A DNA stretch of 64,000 bases from Pulicaria dysenterica (Eukaryota; Streptophyta; Magnoliopsida; Asterales; Asteraceae): contig OX359291.1 in assembly GCA_947179395.2 (NCBI GenBank), positions 55,721,458-55,785,457 on the forward strand, given 5' to 3'. The position numbers were made by a program, and so were the translations under genes. The notes below the pieces were generated by a model, which was given only the letters and a program-made list of their open reading frames with translations, searched no databases and had not been told where the DNA came from. Each line of letters starts with the position of its first letter. The stretch's first letter is position 1. Shown here one piece after another: positions 34,161-43,821 of the stretch.

Positions 34161-35034
34161 CTAGGGGTTGAGCATACCCAATTTACTTAGCAGATACATA
34201 AACATCTTCTCATCAAGTGGTTTAGTAAAAATGTCTGCTAATTGGTCATCTGTGGAGATAAAGTTAATGTTAACTTTACCTTTTTCCACGATGTCCCTAA
34301 TGAAGTGATGTCTAATTTCAATGTGCTTGGTTCTTGAGTGGAAGACTGGATTGTAAGTGATGGCTATTGCACTTTGGTTATCACAGAAGATAGGATTTTT
34401 CTTGAAACTCATGCCAAAGTCTTGAAGTTGATGCTGCATCCAAAGGATTTGAGCACAACAACTTCCAGCTGCAACATACTCAGCTTCAGCAATTGAAGTA
34501 GTGACTGAGTTCTGTTTCTTACTAGTCCAGCTTACTAGTTTACCTCCAAGTAATTGACATCCTCCAATTGTTGATTTTCTATCTAACTTGCACCCAGCAT
34601 AGTCAGCATCAGAAAAACCAACTAATTCAAATCCAGAATCCTTTGGATACCAAAGACCTAGATTTGGTGTACCTTTAAGGTACCTAAAGATCCTTTTCAC
34701 AGCTTGAAGATGTGATTCTTTAGGATCTACCTGATATCTTGCACAGACACATGTACCAAACATGATATCAGGTCTACTAGATGTCAAATAGAGTAATGAA
34801 CCTATCATTCCTCTATAGGTAGACTGACACACAGATTTACCATCAGAGTCTTTACTCAGCTTGACAGCTGGTGACATGGGTATTTTCATGGTTGAACTCG
34901 AATCAAAACCATATTTCTTTATCAAATCAAGAACATACTTGCTTTGATTGATGAATATTCCTTCAGGCTTTTGTTGAATTTGTAGGCCTAGGAAATATGT
35001 CATCTCACCCATCATACTCATCTTGTACTTTTGT
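34161..35034 (-). pseudogene. B2 pol: C-terminal RT and RNase H, cut by A2
   Basis: 286 open codons from MSMMGEMTYFLGLQIQQK to LSKLGMLNP at 34161. They include RMIGSLLYLT-type blocks, SDADYAGCKLDRKST, IAEAEYVAAGSC, DNQSAIAI and HIEIRHHFIRD of RNase H. The ORF is intact apart from the A2 insertion at TTTGT (35030-35034), which separates it from the RT catalytic core at 52302 onward. Its last 83 bp overlap tandem unit 4. Confidence 0.92.
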
Positions 35035-35837
35035 TGTTGGGAAATTGGCTAAGTCATTGAAACTGTTATACATGCAAAAATCAGAACGGTTAAGACTGTT
35101 AATGGATGTTGGGAAGACAGTTCGAAACTGTTAGAAGAATTGGTTAAGAAACAGTTTAGAACTGTTAGTGAAGATTGTGAAAACAGTTGTAACCAACAGT
35201 TGTTTTGAACTTCAAAGCTGTTATATAGAGTTCAGAACTGTTAGTACAAACTACTACTACTGTTTGAAGACCTTGAAGCCGAAGACTGTTAGAAGAACCA
35301 AAACTGTTGCATCCAATGAACAGTTTCGGTTGAGCTAAATATGGAAAACCCTATCTTTGTGGATATCTCGAAATATTTGGAAGATCATCAAGATTATCTC
35401 AGAAGATAGAAGATTACCTAACTGTCAGCAAATCAAGGAAGATCAAGGAGTATATAAATGCTAGATTAGAATTTATAATATATACGTACTCATTGATTAA
35501 GTTTTTGCATTCATTCTTCAAGTTGTAATTTGCTTTCAGAATAGTGCTAAGCCTCTAAGTTTCTCTTTGAAACCCAAGAACAATCTGTGTTCTTCGTCTA
35601 ACATAATAAGTTAGATTGGGGGTGAAGTTTGCTATTGTCATCATTCTGATTAATCAATAAAACTACTGTTTGATTGAATTGCTTTGTGTTCAAAACCTTC
35701 TTTAATTAATTAAGTGTGATTCCGCAACTTCTTAGTTGATTGTGATCAGAGTTAACGATTAACTTTTTATTCAACTCTGATTTGTTATTCAAAAGTTAGT
35801 TCTTGTTATTTGATATAATTTATATCCGATCCTGTCA
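35035..35837 (+). repeat. 5' LTR of A2
   Basis: 803 bp, TGTTGGGAAATTGG to GATCCTGTCA. TATA box TATATAAAT at 35451-35459. About 15 copies of CTGTT/CAGTT cores in U3 (35055-35335). No primer site follows; instead TTTGTGACATT of B2 pol begins at 35838. On its own it looks like a solo LTR with TTTGT on both sides. Confidence 0.93.
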
Positions 35838-37039
35838 TTTGTGACATTATTTTAGAAAACCACTCACACAGAGATTCATTGGTAGAACCAAAGATAATGT
35901 CATCCACATAGATTTGTACAAGAATCACATGTCCTTTACTCTTTTTAATAAAGAGTGTCTTATCTATACTCAATCTAGTGAAATCCATGGATAGTAGATA
36001 AGTGGACAGTGTATCATACCAAGCTCTTGGAGCTTGTTTAAGACCATACAAAGCCTTGTCCAACTTATAGACATGATGTGGAAACTTTGAACTTAAAAAT
36101 CCAGGAGGTTGTTTCACATAGACTTCCTCCTGAAGTTTTCCATTAAGAAAAGCACTTTTCACATCCATTTGATAGACTTTGAAGTCTTTATAGGTTGCAT
36201 AAGCCAGGAACAGCCTTATGGCTTCAATTCTAGCAACAGAGGCAAAGGTCTCATCATAATCAATTCCTTCCTCTTGCTTATATCCTTGTGCTACCAGCCT
36301 TGCTTTGTTCCTAACTATCACTCCATCCTTATCCATTTTATTTCTATAGACCCACTTAGTGCCTATAATTGAATGATCTTTGGGAGCAGGGACAAGTTTC
36401 CAGACTTCGTTTCTCTCAAACTCATTTAATTCCTCTTGCATAGCTTCAATCCAATCCTCATCCTCTAAGGATTCTTCAGTCTTCTTTGGTTCCATTTGAG
36501 ATAGGAAACCAAAGTAAGCAGCATAGTTAGCTGTAGTCTTAGATCTGGTCATGACCTTTTCTTGGACATTTACAATAATTTGATCTTAAGGATGATCTTT
36601 AAGGAATTTGAATGTTGTAGATGGAGAGTCTGGTTCTGAATCTAAGTGATGTTGAGAGCTCTGAGGTGAACACACATCCTCAGTCTCAACAGCAGCATTT
36701 TCGACAAACTGTTGATCACCAAGATCTTCATTCTAAGCGACTTCAGCTCCAAAGGGGTTTATGAACTCATCATCTTTCTCAGCTTGAGAATCCTTTGGAG
36801 TTTGTGATGATTTCTTTAATGAACATACATCATCATCACTATCATCTCCTATGACATACATAGGATTTGATAAGTTGGTTTCCTTAGGCCTTTCAAGCTC
36901 ACTCAGACTGACTAAGTCATCTTGACTTTTATCAGCATGATCAAAAGTGTCTTCATCAAATGAGACATGAATTGATTCTTCTATGGCTTTTCTCCTTATA
37001 TTATATATTCTATAAAACTTGGAGATTGAGGAATAACCA
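35838..37039 (-). repeat. Copy of B2 RT DNA (duplicate of 52297-53497) replacing the A2 primer site
   Basis: 1202 bp matching 52297-53497 base for base except about 17 substitutions and one indel. It encodes on the minus strand an RT fragment (KWVYRNKMDKDG, VYQMDVKSAFLNG, IYVDDIIFG), open for about 240 codons. The block starts exactly at the LTR end, as the real flank does at 52297, and stops at AATAACCA (37039), where family A leader (GTTGAAGGTTTT) resumes. It is a second copy, not part of the continuous B2 gene. Confidence 0.9.
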
Positions 37040-37102
37040 GTTGAAGGTTTTGCTTCAATCTTGCTTTGTTCTTTAAAACTGTTTTCAAATCACTTTGTTT
37101 TA

Positions 37103-39843
37103 ATGGATTCTGGTGGATCTTCTGATAACAATGGCTCTGGGTCAAACATTCGTGTTCCCATGCTCAAACCAACTGATTTTGAGATATGGAAACTGAGAAT
37201 CAAGCAGCATGTCCAATTAATGGACTATGCTGTTTGGGAAATCATTGAAACTGTTCCCACTACCCCTGTTGATCTGGATGAGACTGGAAAACCAAAGAAG
37301 AAGCCACCACCAAAGACAGATGCTGAAAAGAAAGAGAGAGTGATTGAGATGAAAGCTCTCAGCATCCTCCAGATTACAATTCCCAATGAGTATCAACATC
37401 AATTCAAGAAATTTGATGATGCTCATGAACTTTGGAATGCTCTGGAAAAGAGGTTTGCTGGGAATGCTAGCTCTAAGAGAAACCAAAGAGATCTCCTTAA
37501 ACAAGCCTATGAGAACTTCACCAGTGGAAAGAATGAGAGCATCACCCAAATATTTGATAGGTTTTACAAGTTGGTAAGCCAACTAGAGAGTGCTAAGGTT
37601 AGGCTTGATCAAGATGAGATAAATAGAAAGTTTCTTAGGTCTCTAGGTGATGAATGGACTGTGTTTGCTGCACAATTGAGGACTAAGGATTCTCTTGAAG
37701 ACATAGAGTTAGATGACCTCTATAATAGTTTGATAGTGTTTGAGGGAGTGATAGAGGGAAAAAGAAAAATTGTTGTCCCTAGCCACAATGCTGCTCTCCT
37801 GTCATCCTCAGGTATGGAATCAAACCATTCATTAACTAACTCTTTTGATAGTTGTGCAGGTACTAGTTCTGCTGTTGGACTAGATATGAACAAGTGCACC
37901 CTGATGATCTTGAGGAGATGGATCTCAAATGGTAGATGGACATGCTTACTGTTAGAGCCAAGAGGTTCATCAAAAGGACTGGAAGGCAAAACATGAATTT
38001 CAGAGCTGATGGCAAGGCTGGATTCGACAAGTCAAAGTTGAGATGCTTCAAATGTCAACAGCTTGGCCACTTTGCAAGAGAGTGCAGATCTGGTGGACAA
38101 GTCCAGAATCAAGGTCAGAGGCCAACTCAGAATCAAACCTCCTCAGCATTGGTCTCACAAGAAGGCCATGGACTTGATTGGAGTGATCAAGCAGAAGAGG
38201 CCACAAACAACAAAGCTTTGATGGCATTGACTGACTCCTCCATCAAGTTGGATTCACCAGAATCTGAGGACATTCAGGTATCTTCTAAACTATGTCCTAG
38301 TGAATGTAGAGCTATTATTAAAAGGTTTAGAGAGCACAATAAGAAAATGTGTGCTGCTCTAAGCAAAATGGAGGAGAGGAGATATGAATCAAGTGCAGTC
38401 ATTGAAAGCTTTGAAAAGAAAATAAAAGATTATCAAGCCAATGAACTGCAAATGGATTATGATAGAAAATATCATAAGTGGGGAAAAGAACAGCTTCAAG
38501 AGGAGATTGATAGTCTGAAAAAGAAGCTAAGTGAGAAGAAAAGTAAGGTTCATGTGTTAACCAAGAAGTTGGAGGGTGTTGATATTGATCTGAGCATGTT
38601 CAAGGCAACAAATCTTAAACTTGAAACCTTGTTACAATCACAAATCAGAGACAAGGTGAAAACTGGTTTAGGATATAAGCAGACCCCACCTTCATACAAT
38701 CACAACTACATAACTCCCATGTCTGATGTAGCTGATAGGTATGTTAATGAATCATTACCAGAGGAACTGAAGTCAGCTAATCCACAATTTGAAAGTGATG
38801 AGGAAGGAGTTGTGTATGCAGTGAGTGATGATAAGAATGAGGGAGTTGTGAAGAAGGATGAAGGTATTCCATATGAAAATCACATTTGTTGTGAGCCCAT
38901 TCCCACAAAATCATCTTTACAACCTGTGGTGTTTGTAAAAGCATCCACTGAACCCCTCACCAATGAGCCAAAACTGACCAAAGCTGTTCATTCTATAAGC
39001 AGTTCCACAACTGTTACAAACAGTCCCCACCTTTACACTAACAGTCCCAAAAGAAACCCAAACAGTTCTAACCCAAACAGCTCAACTGTTAGTGTTAAGT
39101 CAAAAGGAAAAGTGAAGGTTGATGAAGTTGTAGTTGGAAAGCCCAAGAAGGAGGCTGCAAAAGCACAGACTAAACTCAGATCTGTAAAAAGGCATACTGA
39201 AATGCCTGCATGCACATGCCAAAAGCATGGTGTACAAAAGTTTCCTCAGTCAGCACCTGTTAGAGGAAATCAAAGAAATAAGAACCAGTTCTGGTCACAA
39301 AGAACTGGTTTGCCTATTGTGAAAGCTAAAAAGTGCTATATATGTGGGAGATCCAATCACTTGGCTCAAGACTGTTATTATAACCCACAGCTGTGTAGCA
39401 CCAAAAAACCAAGTTTCAAAAGGCAAAATAACAGTTCTAAAACTGTTAAGTCAAAGCAGATTAACAGTTCTAAAACTACTACGCCAAAACAGGCTAACAG
39501 TTCCACAACTGTTTTATCAAAACCAAAAACTGTTGGTCTGGCTTGGGTGAAACTACAGAAACAAACAGTTTCTGAAGAGGGTAAAACTGGTACTCAAATT
39601 GCAAAACAGAATAAGTCACATGATGACTCAACTGTTTTACCATCTACAACAACTGTTTGTTCAAAGGTCTCATTTGTTAATCACAACAGTTGGGAACCAC
39701 ATGTTCTTACAAAGTATTCCTCACACAAATTAGAGAAATCTAATTTGGATGAAATCAAAAAGAACCAAACTCTGTTTAAGTATTATGACTTGAATGGTGT
39801 ACCCAAGACCTGCATGGCCTGGGTACTTCCTGCTACTAACTGA
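37103..39843 (+). pseudogene. A2 gag, frameshifted by a 73-bp deletion
   Basis: ATG at 37103 (MDSGGSSDNNGSGSNIRV). UBN2-type core: PTDFEIWKLRIKQHVQL, ALEKRFAGNASSKRNQRD, LEDIELDDLYNSL. Relative to A3, 73 bp are missing after GLDMN (about 37890) between two GAAC tetranucleotides, which shifts frame, and CAG is TAG at about 37933. The correct frame then runs open to 39843: knuckles CFKCQQLGHFAREC and CYICGRSNHLAQDC, a coiled-coil stretch, and a C-terminal NSSKTVKSKQINSSKT region encoded by the AACTGTT/AACAGTT motif in two frames. Confidence 0.92.
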
Positions 39844-39857
39844 TTTTATTTGTGCAG
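39841..39857 (+). promoter_or_regulatory. Possible 3' splice site at the gag/pol boundary
   Basis: Gag stop TGA is followed by TTTTATTTGTGCAG, then pol. All five copies (A1 4045-4063, A2, A3 61254-61270, B1 16530-16559, B2 about 54675-54702) have a gag stop, a T-rich tract and TGTGCAG before pol, although the spacing, and so the frame relation, differs (16, 14, 14 and 27 bases in A1, A2, A3 and B1). Splicing is an inference; no convincing donor was identified. Confidence 0.4.
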
Positions 39858-40123
39858 AGCATTCATAGGGCCAATCATGGATCTATCTGGCATGTGGATA
39901 GTGGATGCTCAAGGCACATGACTGGAAATCCACATTGTTTGCAGGATTTCAGAAGCATCAATGGTGGATTTGTAGCATTTGGAGGAAATGCTAAGGGAGG
40001 AAAAATCACAGGTAAAGGAGCTGTGAAGGCGGTACACTTACATTTAATGATGTTTTCTTTGTTGAACAACTTAAGTATAATCTGTTAAGTGTATCTCAAA
40101 TCTGTGACAATGGAAACAAAGTT
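39855..40123 (+). pseudogene. A2 pol: protease, frameshifted
   Basis: IWHVDSGCSRHMTGNPHC has the D-S-G active site. The frame is lost near 40030 (after GKGAV) compared with A1, where it continues GTLTFSDVFFVEQLKYNLLSV. That continuation can be seen in another frame to 40123. The protease would cleave Gag-Pol. Confidence 0.88.
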
Positions 40124-41253
40124 TTGTTTACAGATTCAGAATGCATTATCCTATCAAAAGATTTTAAACTAAATGAGAAGGATGTTCTTTTGAGAACACC
40201 TAGAAAGGATAATGTATACTGTCTAGATACACACAAAATTGCTAAACAGAATGTGTTAAGTTGTTTTCTCTCAAAGGCATCTCATGATGAGTCTGCCATT
40301 TGGCATAGAAGGATGTGTCACATGAACTTTAAAACCATGAACTTGTTAGCTAAAAACAGTTTGGTAAGAGGTTTTCCCCAAAAAGAATTCTCATGTGATG
40401 ATCATTGTGTGGCTTGTCTCAAAGGCAAGCAACACAAAACTTCTTATAAGACCAAAGAAGTTTCTTCCATTGCTGCACCTTTACAACTTTTGCATATGGA
40501 TCTTTTTGGTCCAACATATGTGATCAGCATAGGTAAGAAAGCCTACTATTTAGTTGTAGTTGATGATTTCACCAGATTTACATGGGTTCAATTTCTTAGA
40601 ACTAAAGATGAAACTGCTGGGTTAGTTAAGTCTCTTATTCTTAGGGTTGAGAATCAATCTAATTTGAAGGTGAAAGTCATTAGATCTGACAATGGTTCTG
40701 AATTTAAGAACTATGAGCTAAACAGTTTTTGTGAAAGTAAAGGTATTGAAAGACAGTTTAGTGCCCCTAGGACTCCCCAACAGAATGGAGTTGCTGAGAG
40801 AAGGAATAGGACTTTGATAGAGGCTGCTAGATCCATGTTAGCTGATTCTAGGCTTCAAATGACATTCTGGGCAGAAGCAGTGAACACTGCCTGCTATGTT
40901 CAGAATAGAGTACAAGTAGTCAAGTCCAAAGGGAAAACTCCTTATGAGTTGTTCCTCAAGAGAAAACCTTTAATCAACTTCTTCAAACCATTTGGCTGTC
41001 CTTGCACTATCCTTAATACCAAATCACAATTAGGCAAGTTTGAGAGTAAGGCTGAAGAAGGTTTCTTTGTAGGATACTCCACTCAAAGTAAAGCTTATAG
41101 AGTTTTTAGCAATGTCACTAGAATCATAGAAGAGAGTATGAATGTCTCTTTCAATGAGAATAGGATCAATATTGCAGGTAATGGGCATGATTGGTTATTT
41201 GATATTGATGCATTGTCTAAATCTCTTTCTTTTGAGTATTCTACTGAAACAGC
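40124..41253 (+). pseudogene. A2 pol: GAG-pre-integrase and integrase, interrupted by element C
   Basis: Open reading for about 375 codons. The zinc-binding block is IWHRRMCHMNF..CDDHCVACLKGKQ; the catalytic triad is Asp in HMDLFGP, Asp in RSDNGSEF and Glu in NGVAERRNRTLIEAARSML. GYSTQSKAYRVF is the conserved C-terminal block. The frame enters the LTR of C at 41254 and stops inside it. The core itself looks intact. Confidence 0.92.
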
Positions 41254-41482
41254 TGTAAATTCATATTGTTGTAATATACTATATAGAAATAGGAGTTTCT
41301 ATGTAATATACTCATGGAGTATATATAGGGATATGACATGTTGTAATCCCTAAGGTTTTGGGCATAATGAATAAATGAACTATGTGTTTTTCATGGTGTA
41401 AACCATATTCTCTCTAGTTCAACATGCAAACCTTCAATCTATCCTACATTATACTTGATCCACTTGTTATATGGGACTAACA
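41254..41482 (+). repeat. 5' LTR of element C
   Basis: 229 bp, TGTAAATTC to GACTAACA. TATATATAG-type box near 41318-41328; GTGTTTTTCATGGTG in R/U5. Nearly identical to 43605-43821 apart from a 12-base indel near the start and a one-base change at the end. Confidence 0.9.
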
Positions 41483-41484
41483 AG

Positions 41485-41497
41485 TGGTATCAGAGCC
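41485..41497 (+). other. Primer-binding site of element C
   Basis: TGGTATCAGAGCC, perfect initiator-Met tRNA complement, two bases after the LTR. Confidence 0.93.
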
Positions 41498-41879
41498 AAA
41501 GGAGTGAAGATTAGATCTGAATTCAACATCAAAAGTCGAATTTTTGAAGATTTTTGAAGAAAAAGGGGTGTTTTCGGGTTTGAAATCAAAGTACAGATTA
41601 AATGAAGATTTTGAGTGTTAATTGATTGGATTAAGATCGCAAAGCATAATGGAACACTTGACATTTGATTTCATTGCAATTGGATAACAAATCAGTGGCC
41701 AAATTGAAGATCTTTGAGTTTTTGAGTTTTCGAAGTTCTTGAAGAAATTTGATCGATTTGGCTTATTTGATCGTTGTTTGTGATAATTGTTGTTTGAGAA
41801 ATGTAAATCGGGGGTAGGCAAAGTGATCTGGACAAGAAATAATCAGATTTGGGAAAAAATTCGAAATTTTTGAATCTGA

Positions 41880-42260
41880 GCGGGTTGATCTTGAAGTTGT
41901 CGGAATTCCAGGCTTGAAGGGGTCGGAATTGCCCTTTGAATCAGTCGGAATTGCTGAATTCCGAGAGTTTTGATCGGATTCCGATACTTTTGATCGGATT
42001 CCAATACTTTTGATCAGATTCCGATAAACTTTGATCGGATTCCGAGAATTTTGATCGGATTCCGAGAACTTTGATCGGATTCCGAGAATTTTGATTGGAT
42101 TCTAAGCTTTTGTCGGATTGCAAGACAATTTGATCGGATTCCGAGACCTTTGATCGGATTCCGAGACTTTTATCTGATTCCATAGTTCTAATTGGATTTC
42201 TTGTTTTTCTCGGAATTCTCACTGTGATCGGAATTACCTATTTTCTCGGATTTCAAGATC
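41880..42260 (+). repeat. Minisatellite of TCGGATTCCGAGA units in element C
   Basis: About twelve imperfect copies of a unit near 20 bp, TTTTGATCGGATTCCGAGA, run from about 41965 to 42185. Flanking TCGGAATT variants extend from 41899 to 42265. The core TCGGATTCCGA is close to palindromic. No coding. Confidence 0.85.
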
Positions 42261-42315
42261 TCCCGGAATTACACTCATTTTTCAATTTTTTTAGATTTCT
42301 GATCATTTTTAGATT

Positions 42316-42412
42316 TCGACCCCAGCCAGGGGCTCTGCCCCTTGGACCCCGCCAGGGGTTGCCACCCCTTGGACCCCGCTATCAGGGGCGCTGCCCCCGA
42401 ACCCCCGTCGTC
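42316..42412 (+). repeat. GC-rich GGGGC/GCCCC hairpin repeats in element C
   Basis: Three copies of a (C)CAGGGGCnCTGCCCCTTGGACCCCG-like unit, each with an AGGGGC...GCCCCT inverted repeat able to form a short strong stem. It stands out in otherwise AT-rich DNA. Confidence 0.8.
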
Positions 42413-43244
42413 GTTGTTGTGACTGAATTGTCATATCACCTTGATTCCTAAGTCTTGTGTTTGGATTTTTTGGCTGAGTTAGGAGTTCTCAAAGTTTCAG
42501 TTATCTTTCTGATGTTTCTAGATTCGGGCATTAACTTGAGTGATGGTCATTGTTACCGTGTATTGGAATGTCTAGTCCCTTATGTCTAGTCATCCGGCGC
42601 TTTCTTAACTAATTTTTGGGTCTTCTTTCTTAGTGTCACCAATTTTGGGTCTCAAAACCAGATTTTGGTCATCCATCCCTTGTTTCTTTTGAATCTTGGT
42701 TATCTTTTATCAGTCATTTCCGACGTCCCAGATCACAGTGTTGGTGAAATTATTTGAAGAATTGACCGACATCTTATTACTTCAGGTTTTTGAGAAAATT
42801 TTGTTTTACATGCGCGCTTGCTAGCTTCTTACTTGTCGTTTGGTGCTCTTGAATAAGGATGAATCCGACTCACTGATTATTATATCAAAGTCAACTACCC
42901 ACTTATGTGTACCCAAGTTCATCTGCACCCGTATGTATTTCATAATCTTTGTATCTTGCGGTGATTTGGTCAAAGTTGATTACACGGTATTGGGAGACTT
43001 GACAACATTATTCTCCAATATCAAATTCTATCCAACACAGAGTTATAAATCTTTAAGAATTCAGATCAAATCATTATCACTCCTCAACGATCAAGAGTGG
43101 TTCAAGTATCTATTCAAGTCAGGGAATGGTTGAAGATTATTTTGACTTGAAGTGTAGGATCCTCCCCACCCCTCTTCCATGTTTTTGCAACTGAATCTCA
43201 TGGTGATGTCTTTTATGCATGATGCTCATAAAGTCTTATAATCA
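42413..43244 (+). other. Element C interior without recognisable coding
   Basis: The longest open stretch (42840-43133, 97 codons) shows no family feature. Nothing else is seen. Confidence 0.55.
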
Positions 43245-43604
43245 TCATGAGGGGGAGAATAAAAAGTGAAGAAATTTTACATTGTTGATTCAGTTGTTGA
43301 GGGTGTCTAATCAAGGGGGAGAGAGAAAAAGAAACATCAGTCTATATCATGTCTAGGGGGAGTCAAGATTATCAGACTTATGAAGACATGGAAACAATCT
43401 GAGCTACATTGTAGGGGGAGACAAAAAGAAGATTCTTCCCAACACATCAAAAGTGTTTATGCTTCCGCTGTCAAAGGCTCAAGATAAAACAATGTTTCCG
43501 ACTGATGTATTTGGTGGGACGCTACATCCAAAACTGCTTATATAATCTAAGGAAGACTTAGGTTACTGGCGTGTACACTCCTATTTCAATACAAAGGGGG
43601 AGAA
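43245..43604 (+). repeat. Five polypurine GGGGGAG tracts in the 3' part of element C
   Basis: GAGGGGGAGAA (about 43250), AAGGGGGAGAG (43314), TAGGGGGAGTC (43356), TAGGGGGAGAC (43411) and AAAGGGGGAGAA (43593-43604). Only the last adjoins the LTR and is the expected primer tract. Confidence 0.85.
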
Positions 43605-43821
43605 TGTAAATTCATATATTGTATAGAAATAGGAGTTTCTATGTAATATACTCATGGAGTATATATAAGGATATGACATGTTGTAATCCCTAAGGTTTTG
43701 GGCATAATGAATAAATGAACTATGTGTTTTTCATGGTGTAAACCATATTCTCTCTAGTTCAACATGCAAACCTTCAATCTATCCTACATTATACTTGATC
43801 CACTTGTTATATAGGACTACA
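43605..43821 (+). repeat. 3' LTR of element C
   Basis: 217 bp, TGTAAATTCATAT to GGACTACA, preceded by the polypurine tract. Confidence 0.9.

Larger units (their letters stand above)
27104..34243 (-). repeat. Four 1785-bp tandem units (promoter + N-terminal domain of extra ORF)
   Basis: Units are 27104-28888, 28889-30673, 30674-32458 and 32459-34243, each exactly 1785 bp. In element sense each holds the last 85 bp or so of RNase H, the motif-rich spacer, the TATA/telo-box region, and the first 250 codons of the extra ORF. Junctions join CTGCTAATT (RNase H) to AAACATCTTGG (extra ORF) with two bases (TT) of shared sequence. Units differ by only a handful of substitutions. The rightmost unit passes into normal RNase H at 34244 and the leftmost into the rest of the extra ORF. 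Confidence 0.95.
41254..43821 (+). mobile_element. Element C: small non-coding LTR retrotransposon nested in A2
   Basis: LTRs 41254-41482 (229 bp) and 43605-43821 (217 bp) start TGTAAATTCATA and end GGACTA(A)CA. Primer site TGGTATCAGAGCC (41485-41497) and polypurine AAAGGGGGAGAA before the 3' LTR are canonical. The 2.1-kb interior has no gag or pol. It is therefore a non-autonomous (LARD/TRIM-like) element of copia type. Instead of a 5-bp duplication it is flanked by a 25-bp near-perfect repeat (41229-41253, 43822-43846; one mismatch). Confidence 0.9.

Noticed and set aside
35035..35837. Solo family A LTR with TTTGT duplications
   Set aside because: The matching 3' LTR at 51497-52296 ends at the same TTTGT and B2 pol resumes there, so this is the 5' LTR of A2 with a copied flank behind it.
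35838..37039. An independent third family B insertion
   Set aside because: It has no B ends, begins exactly at an LTR end, and duplicates 52297-53497.
42840..43133. 97-codon ORF in element C as a gag remnant
   Set aside because: No gag, knuckle or pol motif is visible.
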